From Streptomyces griseofuscus (GTDB lineage Bacteria; Actinomycetota; Actinomycetes; Streptomycetales; Streptomycetaceae), in the NCBI RefSeq assembly GCF_014673495.1, contig NZ_CP051006.1:4836001-4900000 (forward strand): a stretch of 64,000 nt of DNA, given 5' to 3'. This document shows positions 45,167-53,294 of this stretch, piece by piece. The translations under genes were made by a program, and so were the position numbers. Position 1 is the first letter of the stretch. Each line of letters starts with the position of its first letter. Under the pieces are notes generated by a model. The model was not told where the DNA came from and did not search any database. It saw nothing but the letters and a program-made list of their open reading frames with translations.

Positions 45167-45757
45167 TCACCCGCAGTCGACGTCCGTCAATCCCCCGTGT
45201 ACGACGGGATCGGTACTCGTACCTCTGACCTGCAAAAGCCCCCCGCCCGGCCCCCAGTCCAACGTGTACGTCCCGCCGGCGACGGGCCGATAACCGTCAT
45301 CGACCGTCCAGGACCCCGCCGCACCCAGCGCCAGCCCCGTACGCCCCACGGCGTACGCCTCGCCGTTCCCGATCACAAGGAACGACGTCTCCCGCACCAC
45401 AGCCGTACACCCTCCCGGCCCCACGGGTCGCAGCACGACGTACCTCGCATCCGAGACCAGATCGTCCACCGCCCCCCACACCGTGCCGAACACGGCGACG
45501 CCGATCAGCACCCGACTTCCGACCCGCACCCACCTGCTCCGCGCGGCGCCCCCCACCCGGTGAAGCCCCCACCGAAGAACAACCGCCAGCCCGAGCAGAA
45601 CCGCACTGACCCCCCACCCGGGAACCACCTGCCCCCGCACCACCAGCAACGTGCTGCTCCAACTCGCCACCGTGGCAAGGCAGATCCCCCCAGCACCCAC
45701 CGCCGTGCGGACGGCCGGCGCCCCTCTCTCCCTGCGCATCGCGCGCGGTTCGTCCAT
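45167..45757 (-). CDS. Small membrane protein of unknown function
   Basis: 196 residues. Three hydrophobic segments near 18-38, 48-64 and 86-104, then an extracytoplasmic domain with ARYVVLRPVGPGGC, SFLVIGNGEAYAV and WTVDDGYRPVAGGTYTLDWG. Two cysteines near 135 and the C-terminus may pair. ATG at 45757 chosen; the frame is open further upstream but then overlaps the acetyltransferase promoter. No family recognised. Confidence 0.65.
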   Translation of the reverse strand: MDEPRAMRRERGAPAVRTAVGAGGICLATVASWSSTLLVVRGQVVPGWGVSAVLLGLAVVLRWGLHRVGGAARSRWVRVGSRVLIGVAVFGTVWGAVDDLVSDARYVVLRPVGPGGCTAVVRETSFLVIGNGEAYAVGRTGLALGAAGSWTVDDGYRPVAGGTYTLDWGPGGGLLQVRGTSTDPVVHGGLTDVDCG

Positions 45758-45878
45758 GGCGGGTACGACTCCCCTCAGGCGCCGACGGTTGCGGTCGGGG
45801 CCCGTCCTCGCACCCCGCCGGAAGCCCTCCCGAGGGCAGAGCCATCGAAACGCCCGCGCACCCGGCAGGATCAGCGTC

Positions 45879-46451
45879 ATGGATTACCGACATGCCGTCG
45901 CGACCGATGCCCCCGCCATGGCGGAACTCTTCGCGGCCAACCACTACGACGCCCTCACGGAACGGGAACGCGCGGAACAGGGCTTCGTACAGGGCGCTTT
46001 CGACACGGAGGCACTGCGCTCGATGGCTGAGCACGGAACCTTGCTCGTCGCCGACGACGACGGCCACCTGGCCGGCCTCCTGGGCCTCGCCACCCCGGAG
46101 AACCTCACCAGCCCACCTCCCCCGATCCGGGCACTTCTGGCCGCCCAGGACTCCCTGCACTGGCAGGGCCACCCCCTCCGCTCCACCCCCTTCCTCCTCT
46201 ACGGCCCCGTGGTGGTCGCCGCCGCCTACCGCGGCAGGGGAGTGGCCCGAGGCCTGTTCACCGCAGCCCTCCGGTCCGCCGCGGGCCGGGCCGACCTGCT
46301 GATCGCCTTCATCGAACTCTCCAACCAGACCTCCTGGCGAGTCCACGTGGACGGCTTCGGCATGACCCCCCTGGGCGACTTCACCATCGGCTCCCGCACC
46401 TACGGCGTCGTCGGCGTATCCACCCACCCGGAGGGCAGTCCCGGCACCTGA
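45879..46451 (+). CDS. GNAT-family N-acetyltransferase
   Basis: 190 residues. Acetyl-CoA-binding motif VVVAAAYRGRGVARGLFTAAL near 110-130 and the typical four-strand layout before it; the C-terminal SRTYGVVGV closes the fold. ATG at 45879. Target (small molecule or protein) unknown. Divergent from the small membrane gene by about 120 bp. Confidence 0.85.
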   Translation: MDYRHAVATDAPAMAELFAANHYDALTERERAEQGFVQGAFDTEALRSMAEHGTLLVADDDGHLAGLLGLATPENLTSPPPPIRALLAAQDSLHWQGHPLRSTPFLLYGPVVVAAAYRGRGVARGLFTAALRSAAGRADLLIAFIELSNQTSWRVHVDGFGMTPLGDFTIGSRTYGVVGVSTHPEGSPGT

Positions 46452-46603
46452 CCCGATCGCGCATCCACAGGACGGGCGGAGCCGAAGTCCCTCTTTCCCG
46501 CGCTTCCCGGACTCCTTGATCACCGGAATGTCATGCTCCGCGTCATGAGCCCTAGACTGCCCCACCCGCTGTCGTGGGCGGGCCGGAAACGAAGGGACCG
46601 CGG

Positions 46604-47056
46604 GTGAGGCTGGGCCTCGGTTTGAAGGACGACGACACGGCGGAGAGCGAGCTGCGGTCGCTGCACGCCTGGCTGCTCGCGGAGCCCCTGGCGCGCCGCC
46701 ACGCACGTCCCGTACTCGACACGGCACGGTCGCCCGGAGCGGGGGCCCAGGGCGATGTGATCGATCTGATCTCGCTGGTGGTGGGCAGTGGCTTCAGCGC
46801 CGCCTCGCTCGCCCTGTCCTTGGTCTCCTGGCGCGCGACACGGACAGGGCAGCCGGTCATCACCGTGGAACGCCCTGATGGCGCCCGGATCACCATCTCC
46901 GACTTCTCGCCGGAGGAGACGCGGTGCCTGCTGGAGTCTCTGACTGACGTCGGGAGCGATGACGGAGACGCCCGGACCGGCAGTCAGGACGGCCGGACCG
47001 AAGAACAAGACGACCGCACCGAAGAGCAAAGGGACGGACGTGGCGATTCCGCCTGA
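46604..47056 (+). CDS. EACC1-like effector-associated constant component
   Basis: 150 residues. The pattern SELRSLHAWL near 15-25, an amphipathic/hydrophobic segment VIDLISLVVGSGFSAASLALSL at 52-73, and TVERPDGARITIS near 87-99 matches EACC1, described from actinobacterial NTP-dependent conflict systems. The last 35 residues are acidic/Arg/Gln-rich repeats of (R)TEEQ. GTG at 46604 has AAGGGA 7 bp upstream; GTG at 46574 is the alternative. It overlaps the caspase gene by 17 bp. Function: presumed sensor or membrane-linked adaptor. Confidence 0.75.
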   Translation: MRLGLGLKDDDTAESELRSLHAWLLAEPLARRHARPVLDTARSPGAGAQGDVIDLISLVVGSGFSAASLALSLVSWRATRTGQPVITVERPDGARITISDFSPEETRCLLESLTDVGSDDGDARTGSQDGRTEEQDDRTEEQRDGRGDSA

Positions 47057-48851
47057 CCCCGCGACCTCGCGCGCGGTACTCATAGGAGTCGGCGCGTTCG
47101 ACATGTTGCCCGGTCTGCCCGCTGTCGAGAAGGGAGTGAGGACGCTCGCGGATCTCTTTGCCCAGCCGGGGATCTGGGGACTTACTCCAGAGAACTGCCA
47201 TGTGGTTCTCGACCCACGGACACCGCGTCAGCTCTCCAAGGCCGTGGCGGACGCGGCGGAAGCCGCCAAGGACACCCTGCTGGTGTACTACGCGGGGCAC
47301 GGGCTGATCGAATCAAGGACGGGCCAACTGCACTTGGCCGTCGGGGACAGCGACCGGATGTCCGTGCATGACACGGCCGTCCCCTACGAATGGATCCGCC
47401 GGTCGATCGAGCACAGCACCGCCGCCCGACGGATCCTCATCGCGGACTGCTGCTACAGCGCGCGTACCTTCGGTATCCAGTCCGCCGGAGCCGAACTGGA
47501 GGTCGAGGGCACCTTCCTGCTCGCCGCGGCCGCCGAGAACGCGGTCGCCCTGTCCCCGCCCGGCGAGCCGTTCACCGCGTTCACGGGCGAACTGATCAGA
47601 CTGATCAAGGACGGTGTCCTGGAAGGCGGCGAATTCCTCGATCTGGACACCATCTACCAGCGATTACGGGTCGAACTCGGCCTGAAGGCCCTACCCGAGC
47701 CGCACCGGCTCTGCCGCGACAGCCTGGGCAAGGCACCGTTCCTTCGCAACACGGCTTTCCGCGCTGTGGACGCGAATCCGCAGCGAGGCTGGGACAACTG
47801 GACCGCGACGCAGACGTCCGACGGGTATGACGCGGAATCGACCACCACCGAGACGGAACCGTATGTCCGACTCGCCAGCCTCCGGAGCCTGCTCGACCAG
47901 CTCATCACCCAGGTGTCGCCCGCGCAGAGCCTCGCCGACACCCTTCAGTCCGTTGCCGACGGCGTCGTCGCAGGACTCGGCTACGAACTCGCCGCCGTCA
48001 ATCTGGTGCGTCCGGACGGTGACCTGGTCGTCGCCGCCACCTCAGGCAGTCCTGCCACCGGTGCCCTGATCACCGGCCGAGTGGGCTCGCGTGCCTCCTG
48101 GGAACGACGCCTCACCATGGGGGAGGGGTGGGGCTCGCTCCGCTTCATTCCGTACACCGAAGGCTGGGTTCTCGACAACGACGACGTACCGCAGTTGTTC
48201 ACCGATGGGCCCTTACCCCAGTTTGACGACGCATGGCACCCCGCCGACCGGCTGTTCGCACCGATGTATCTGCCGCGGGAGCGTGAGGGGGAACTCCTCG
48301 GCGTCATCTCGGTCGACCGGCCGCGCAACGGACGGCACCCCGGGGCGTGGGGCCAAGAGGCGCTTCAGGTCTACGCCGCCCACGCGGCAGTCGCGATAAG
48401 CAACGCCCAGCTGCGCGGGAACATGCAGCGGGCCCTCGTACGCCTGGAGCGGGAGCAGCAGGCGCTGCGGGCCAGCGAGGAGTCGTTCCGGCAGGCGTTC
48501 GAGTACGCGCCCAGCGGTATGGCCATCTCCGAGATGGGGGGCGAGCAGCACGGTCGCTTCCTGCGGACCAACGACGCGCTGTGCCGACTGCTCGGCCGGC
48601 CGGCGTCCACGATGCGCCGGTACTCCTTCTCCGATCTCGTGCATCCCGAGGACATCGGAACCCTGCTACGCGCCTCGGCCGAAGGAGGCCGCGCCGAGCT
48701 GCGCCTCGGGCGCCGTGACGGCTCGTTCGTCTGGGTCTCCATGCGCAACTCCGTCGTCGCAGACACAGCGGACGGTCCCCGCTACCTCCTGACACACGTC
48801 GAGGACATCGAGGGCCATAGGCCCCCGGGCACCCTTGAGACTGCCCCATAA
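47040..48851 (+). CDS. Caspase-like (C14) protease with GAF and PAS domains
   Basis: 603 residues. Caspase-like domain 10-240 with His87 in YYAGHG and Cys137/Cys138 in IADCCYSART, the second being the likely nucleophile. GAF domain about 285-460, PAS domain about 482-590. No transmembrane segment. The GAF/PAS pair would let a ligand, redox or light-type cue gate proteolysis. GTG at 47040 follows AAAGGGA and overlaps the EACC1 stop by 17 bp; ATG at 46959 is also in frame. Two TTA codons (47664-47666 and 48213-48215) imply dependence on the bldA tRNA. Predicted effector of a conflict or cell-death module. Confidence 0.82.
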   Translation: MAIPPDPATSRAVLIGVGAFDMLPGLPAVEKGVRTLADLFAQPGIWGLTPENCHVVLDPRTPRQLSKAVADAAEAAKDTLLVYYAGHGLIESRTGQLHLAVGDSDRMSVHDTAVPYEWIRRSIEHSTAARRILIADCCYSARTFGIQSAGAELEVEGTFLLAAAAENAVALSPPGEPFTAFTGELIRLIKDGVLEGGEFLDLDTIYQRLRVELGLKALPEPHRLCRDSLGKAPFLRNTAFRAVDANPQRGWDNWTATQTSDGYDAESTTTETEPYVRLASLRSLLDQLITQVSPAQSLADTLQSVADGVVAGLGYELAAVNLVRPDGDLVVAATSGSPATGALITGRVGSRASWERRLTMGEGWGSLRFIPYTEGWVLDNDDVPQLFTDGPLPQFDDAWHPADRLFAPMYLPREREGELLGVISVDRPRNGRHPGAWGQEALQVYAAHAAVAISNAQLRGNMQRALVRLEREQQALRASEESFRQAFEYAPSGMAISEMGGEQHGRFLRTNDALCRLLGRPASTMRRYSFSDLVHPEDIGTLLRASAEGGRAELRLGRRDGSFVWVSMRNSVVADTADGPRYLLTHVEDIEGHRPPGTLETAP

Positions 48852-48915
48852 ACAGACCACTTGCCACACAGGCGCCTCGACCACGCCTGCACCGACCCCA
48901 GAACCAGACGCCAAA

Positions 48916-48943
48916 GGCCCCGGACCAAGATCGGTCCGGGGCC
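48916..48943 (-). terminator. Terminator hairpin of the tRNA, left copy
   Basis: GGCCCCGGACC (48916-48926) pairs with GGTCCGGGGCC (48933-48943) over a 6-nt loop; on the minus strand it is followed by TTT. An 11-bp GC stem. Confidence 0.8.
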
Positions 48944-48950
48944 TCCGCAC

Positions 48951-48995
48951 TGGTGCCCCCGGCAGGATTCGAACCTGCGACACCCGCTTTAGGAG
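48951..48995 (-). pseudogene. tRNA-Arg(CCT) 3' fragment, left copy
   Basis: Minus strand reads CTCCTAA (anticodon loop, CCT), AGCGG (3' anticodon stem), variable GTGTC, GCAGG-TTCGAAT-CCTGC (T arm) and CGGGGGCACCA. The 5' half, D arm and 5' acceptor strand are absent: sequence diverges right at the anticodon loop. Confidence 0.8.
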
Positions 48996-49434
48996 AGAGG
49001 CTGGGGCGTAGGGCCGGCGACCAGCGGCTTCGATGCCTGGCGAGATGTCCCGCAACTCGACTGCCAGACACCCTCGTTGACCGTGGCTGACCGCTGCATC
49101 TGGCACGGCAGTGGCACGAACCTCAGCCGACGACAGCCAGCCAAGACGGCGGGTGCGCCGACCGACTGCGCACGCGTATGCCTCGCTGCACCCCCACCGG
49201 CCTCAGCCACGCTAATGGCTTGCGCCGTCGACCAGAGCAACCCACGACGGCCGACCGGTGACTACGGTGCGGGGAGCCCTCTGCCGGGGTGAGCGGAGAC
49301 GTAGCGGTTGGGGGCAACGTAGCGACGCGAGCAGGTGTGACCTGCCAGCCCACTCCTTGCACAAACTCAGACACAGTACGCCCGGACGTGCCAAGCTGTG
49401 TGTACTGCACACCGCACACGCGAGGGAGCGGACC
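48996..49434. other. 439-bp stretch without a recognised gene
   Basis: Left end of the element. Open frames here have poor codon bias and no family motif. It may hold integrase-binding arms or the decayed end of a recombinase gene. Confidence 0.4.
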
Positions 49435-51228
49435 TTGTCGTCTGAAGTCCACGTTTCCATTACCCCCCGAGGCATGAGCGTTCAGGAAGCGTATCGGCTT
49501 TTCAGGGACGACTCACTCCTGGTGAATCGACGGTACCAGCGAAAGCTCGTATGGTCTGTAGCCGAAAAGCAGCTCCTAATTGACAGCATCCTGGACGGCT
49601 ACCCCATCCCCCTGATCCTTCTTGCTGAAAGACCGGAGATTCACGGGAGCGGAAAGTACGAGATCATCGATGGCATGCAGCGCCTAGATGCCATCTTTGC
49701 CTTCATCGAGCAGAAGTTCGAGTATAACGGCATGCACTTTGACCTAGGGCAAAGCGCTCGGGCGCGTCAGGCTGCTGAGGCGAATTCCTTCAAGCCGGTC
49801 GAAACGGAGAACCTGCTGCCTGCTGCCAAGTGTGCGAATCTACTTGATTACCAACTAGCCGTCACGATCTTTCCGACCCAGACTGAAGGGCAGATTACAG
49901 ACGTATTCAGTCGGATTAACTCGAATGGTCGCCAGTTGAGCGCTCAGGAAAAACGGCAGGCCGGAATGCTCAACTCCTTTTCGGAATTGGTGCGGACTGT
50001 CGCAAGCTCCCTGCGAGGGGATGTTTCCGATGATGTTCTACTTCTCCATGACATGCCCAGTATCTCCATTGAGTCATCTCGCGAAAAACAGCAGTACGGA
50101 GTTCGTGCAGAAGACACGGTATGGATCCGGCACGGCATTCTCAATGTAAAGCAACTGCGGGAAGGTGACGACGAACAGATGGTGGCAGATGTTGCGGCCT
50201 CCATTTTGCTTGGTAGCCCTTTCCCTGCCAGTAAAGAAGAATTCGACGAGATCTATGATTCGCAAAGCGAAAAACATAAGCGTATCGAGCGAACTCTTGC
50301 GGCCCACGGTATTCGGCGGCTGCAAGAGGAGATCCAGTCCACATTCTCCGTACTGACGGAGGTGATCGACTCTCAGCTCCCCGGTCCGAATGGTCTCAGG
50401 AATCTGGTTCGCCCTGGGAGTGGAAACCCCATCCGGACACCTTTCTATGCCATTTTTATGGCTTTCTTTGAACTCATTGTTCGCCAGCAGAAGTCGCCCG
50501 CCGACAATGCGGCCATTGTTGCTGCACTCAGGAATGTTGGGCCTCGCCTTAAGAGTGCGCGACACTACACTTCAGCCGAGGAGCGCACTTCTAATATTGA
50601 TACAATCACGGGGCTTATTCAGAGGCATTTTGTGAACAAGGTGCCCCCTGTTTTCGGGCATGGGCCAGGGTTGGCTCTGGACTTCGAGAACTCGTTGCGT
50701 CGATCCAGGATTGAAACCAGCCGGTACGAGTTTAAGCAGGGGGTTCTCAGGCTAGATAACCGCAGAAAGTGGGATGACGCACTTTTCCAGCGACTGGCCG
50801 AAACTATTTGCGGAATTGCTAATGTGCAGCGAGGTCACGAGGGTTACCTGTTTGTTGGGGTAGCCGACAAGGAACCCGATGTGCAGAGAATCGAAACGCT
50901 TGATTCTGTGACATCGATGAAAGTCGGACAGCACCACGTCGTGGGCGTAGACAGGGAAGCGAAGATTCTTAAAATCTCACTGGATGCTTATGTGCAACGC
51001 TTCGTGGCGAAACTTGCCCAACAATCGATCAGTGAACCTTTGGCGACCCAAATCATGAGTGGCGTGGACACGATCGAGTATAAAGGCCTCTCCGTCATTA
51101 GAGTCCTGATCCCCGGTCAGAATGATCTTTCCTATTGCGGAGATCGGGTATTCGTTAGGCAGGGATCTTCCACGGAAGAAATCACCGACTTTAGAAAAGT
51201 GGCAGCTCTAGTGAAGGGGTTCAGCTGA
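49435..51228 (+). CDS. DUF262 (ParB/Srx-fold) protein with AlbA_2-like C-terminus
   Basis: 597 residues. N-terminal DUF262: RRYQRKLVWS at 32-41, LIDSILDGYPIPLI, and IIDGMQRLDAIFAF around 77-90, with the DGMQR motif of the ParB-like nuclease/NTPase fold; SRINSNGRQLSAQEKRQ follows. C-terminal AlbA_2 (Schlafen-type) domain from about 430: YEFKQG, ICGIANVQRGHEGYLFVGV. DUF262 proteins include GmrS/GmrD restriction enzymes and several anti-phage systems. TTG at 49435 is preferred (GAGGGAG 6 bp upstream); ATG at 49474 is next. GC and codon use are clearly lower than all neighbours, pointing to recent transfer. Confidence 0.82.
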   Translation: MSSEVHVSITPRGMSVQEAYRLFRDDSLLVNRRYQRKLVWSVAEKQLLIDSILDGYPIPLILLAERPEIHGSGKYEIIDGMQRLDAIFAFIEQKFEYNGMHFDLGQSARARQAAEANSFKPVETENLLPAAKCANLLDYQLAVTIFPTQTEGQITDVFSRINSNGRQLSAQEKRQAGMLNSFSELVRTVASSLRGDVSDDVLLLHDMPSISIESSREKQQYGVRAEDTVWIRHGILNVKQLREGDDEQMVADVAASILLGSPFPASKEEFDEIYDSQSEKHKRIERTLAAHGIRRLQEEIQSTFSVLTEVIDSQLPGPNGLRNLVRPGSGNPIRTPFYAIFMAFFELIVRQQKSPADNAAIVAALRNVGPRLKSARHYTSAEERTSNIDTITGLIQRHFVNKVPPVFGHGPGLALDFENSLRRSRIETSRYEFKQGVLRLDNRRKWDDALFQRLAETICGIANVQRGHEGYLFVGVADKEPDVQRIETLDSVTSMKVGQHHVVGVDREAKILKISLDAYVQRFVAKLAQQSISEPLATQIMSGVDTIEYKGLSVIRVLIPGQNDLSYCGDRVFVRQGSSTEEITDFRKVAALVKGFS

Positions 51229-51489
51229 CGATCGGGCAACCCACAAGCAGGCCGCTGTAGCGATTTGTGATGGCGTCCCTTTGTCGCGAGTGATCATGGC
51301 CCCGTAAGGCGGACCGCTTCAGCCACGACGTACCCTTCTCCGGCGTCAGGCCGCCAGATGGCCTGAGCGCGGCACGGGCGCCGGCCGGGCTGGAGCGGGG
51401 CGGAGACAGGAGCGCAGGCCCCGGCCGGGGGCCGGGCCGCGCGCGGGGAGCGGAGCGAGCCGCCTTGAACCAGTGAAGAAAGTTGTAAC
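51229..51489. other. Non-coding stretch after the DUF262 gene
   Basis: Very GC-rich (GGCCGGGGGCCGGGCC) with no plausible gene on either strand. Confidence 0.4.
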
Positions 51490-51741
51490 TCACGGGCTTG
51501 GGCTGGAGGTTCCCTCAAATCCCGAGCGCCGGGCTTTTCCGCCCTGGCGGCACTGGGTGGCAGCTCGTAGCAGTGACTTGGCCACTCGTTCGGCGTCGTC
51601 GAGGTGGAGGTAGATCTCCTGAGTCCAGAGCAGGGACAGTCGCACGGTGCCGTTCAGCAGGTTCGTTGCCACGTCCACTTCGACGCCGTTGCCTGTGGCG
51701 TCTGTGACGTTCAGGTCCAGGTCGCCGCTGTAGGCGTTCAT
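51490..51741 (-). CDS. Small protein of unknown function
   Basis: 83 residues: MNAYSGDLDLNVTD, GVEVDVATNLLNGTVRLSLLWTQEI, then LHLDDAERVAKSLLRAA. The alternating-hydrophobic strands and final helix suggest a small compact domain, as in several hypothetical proteins carried by actinobacterial elements. No ribosome site is obvious before the ATG at 51741. No function assigned. Confidence 0.5.
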   Translation of the reverse strand: MNAYSGDLDLNVTDATGNGVEVDVATNLLNGTVRLSLLWTQEIYLHLDDAERVAKSLLRAATQCRQGGKARRSGFEGTSSPSP

Positions 51742-52049
51742 GTGTGGAGCATGCCTGAGGCCGGGCCTCAGACGCGGTCGGGCCCTGATCGTCGAATGAT
51801 AGGAGACTGCGGTGGGCCTGAAGTCGTAGCCGCAAGGGAGGAGTTCGGCATCTTGTCGGTGTATGAGTGGCAGGTAGAGCACCGGGCGGAGCGCCCAAGT
51901 GGTCCGTGTAGCGCCATGGTTCACTGACCCCGAGCACGGCTCGGCACGCAGGAGAGCTCGTCGGCCTGGCCCGGCGTTTGGAGTTGTCCGTGGATAGGCA
52001 GGTGCCGATCCGGTCAAGCGGGGCCATCGAACGATGTGCTCACGCCTGG
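51742..52049. other. 308-bp stretch without a recognised gene
   Basis: Between the small protein and the esterase stop. Open frames read as shadows of each other with no motif or good ribosome site. Confidence 0.4.
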
Positions 52050-53231
52050 CTACGACAGTGATCTCCGGACGGCGTCGACCAGTGCAGCCGCACGCACATC
52101 GTCGTCGCCAGCGATGATCTTGTTCATCGCGTATCCGAAGGCAACACCATGCTCCGGATCAGCGAAGGCGAGCGACCCGCCTCGACCAGTGTGGCCGAAA
52201 GAGCGCGGCCCGATCATCGGGTTGCTCTCCGTGGCCAGCATGTACCCGGCGCTGAAGCGGCTCGGGATGAGCATGACCTGGTCCTTGCCGCTGGCCTGCT
52301 CCTCGGTCGCAGATGCCAGGGTGGCGGGGGCGAGCAGGCGCACGCCGTCCACCTCTCCGATCAGCGCGGCGTACATACGCGCAAGGGCGCGTGCGGTGCC
52401 GATGCCGTTGGAGGCCGGGAGCTCGGCAGCCTGTACTTCCGGTGAGTCGAAGTCGATCTCGGCTGGGTCGGTGACCGCGTAGGCCCGGTTGCTGAATGAG
52501 TTCGGGTCCCGCCAGGAGGCGACCTGTTCGCGGAGTTCCTCAGGGACCGACTCGGTGGGCAGGGTGGTGAGGTCGACGTCCGGTCGCTGGTACACCAGGC
52601 GGCTGACTCGGCCGCGTTCGTCGGGGGGCAAGCCGATGAAGAAGTCCAGGCCGAGTGGCACAGCGATCTCGTCGGCGAAGAGGCGGCCCGGCGAGCGGCC
52701 GGACACTCGGCGGATCACTTCGCCGACCAGCCAACCCCAGGTCCGGCCGTGATATCCGTGCGCTGTGCCCGGAGCCCAGAGGGGACGTTGAGCGGCCAGC
52801 GCTGTCACCATCGGATGCCACGCCAGCGCATCCTTCAACGGCACCGGCCGATCCAGCGCGACCAGGCCGGCCTGGTGGGCCAGGAGCCAGCGCACCGGGA
52901 TGTCCGCCTTGCCGTTCGCGGCGAACTCCGGCCAGTACTTCGCGACAGGCGCGTCCAGGTCGAGCTCTCCGCGCTCGGCCAGCATGTGTACCGCGGTCGC
53001 GGTCGCGCCTTTGGTGGCTGAGTAGACCAGTTGCAGCGTGTCCCGCGTCCAGGGACGACCGGTGTCGGCGTCGGCCACGCCACCCCACAGGTCCACGACC
53101 GGTCGGCCGTTCCGGTACACGCACACCGCCGCACCGAGGTCTCCGTGCCGGGTGAAGTTGTCCATGAACGCCGCGCGCACCGACTCGAACCCGGATGCCA
53201 CCTGACCGTAGATCGTCGTCATGTCGGACAT
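52050..53231 (-). CDS. Beta-lactamase-fold serine hydrolase (EstB-like esterase)
   Basis: 393 residues, family S12/class C fold. SxxK motif SATK near 71 (YSATKG), a Tyr-His pair in YHGRTWG near 160 where class C enzymes have YxN, and GHTGRGG near 348 in place of KTG. This variant pattern is typical of EstB-type esterases, so true beta-lactam hydrolysis is unlikely. MSDM gives two possible ATG starts (53231 and 53222). No signal peptide, so cytoplasmic. Confidence 0.88.
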   Translation of the reverse strand: MSDMTTIYGQVASGFESVRAAFMDNFTRHGDLGAAVCVYRNGRPVVDLWGGVADADTGRPWTRDTLQLVYSATKGATATAVHMLAERGELDLDAPVAKYWPEFAANGKADIPVRWLLAHQAGLVALDRPVPLKDALAWHPMVTALAAQRPLWAPGTAHGYHGRTWGWLVGEVIRRVSGRSPGRLFADEIAVPLGLDFFIGLPPDERGRVSRLVYQRPDVDLTTLPTESVPEELREQVASWRDPNSFSNRAYAVTDPAEIDFDSPEVQAAELPASNGIGTARALARMYAALIGEVDGVRLLAPATLASATEEQASGKDQVMLIPSRFSAGYMLATESNPMIGPRSFGHTGRGGSLAFADPEHGVAFGYAMNKIIAGDDDVRAAALVDAVRRSLS

Positions 53232-53294
53232 CCTGGCAGTCGTGCGGCCCTCTTCACCGAGACGGGCTCGTCCCCAGTGCTCAGGCGGTCGACA

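Larger units (their letters stand above)
48903..48995. repeat. Left copy of 93-bp direct repeat (att site with tRNA 3' part)
   Basis: Matches 59006-59098 over 93 bp with two mismatches and no gaps. It contains, on the minus strand, the tRNA-Arg(CCT) 3' part from the anticodon loop to CCA and the terminator hairpin beyond it. This is the structure left by integration of a tRNA-directed element. Confidence 0.85.

Noticed and set aside
42004..45228. 1074-codon plus-strand frame over the pullulanase
   Set aside because: Arg/His-rich frame-shadow; the +2 frame has all four GH13 motifs.
48951..49040. Complete tRNA at the left repeat
   Set aside because: Only the 3' part from the anticodon loop is present; no D arm or 5' acceptor strand on either copy.
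48996..49434. Integrase gene at the left end of the element
   Set aside because: No tyrosine-recombinase motif (R..HxxR..Y) in any frame here.
52050..53231. Antibiotic-resistance beta-lactamase
   Set aside because: No signal peptide and class C motifs changed to the esterase pattern.
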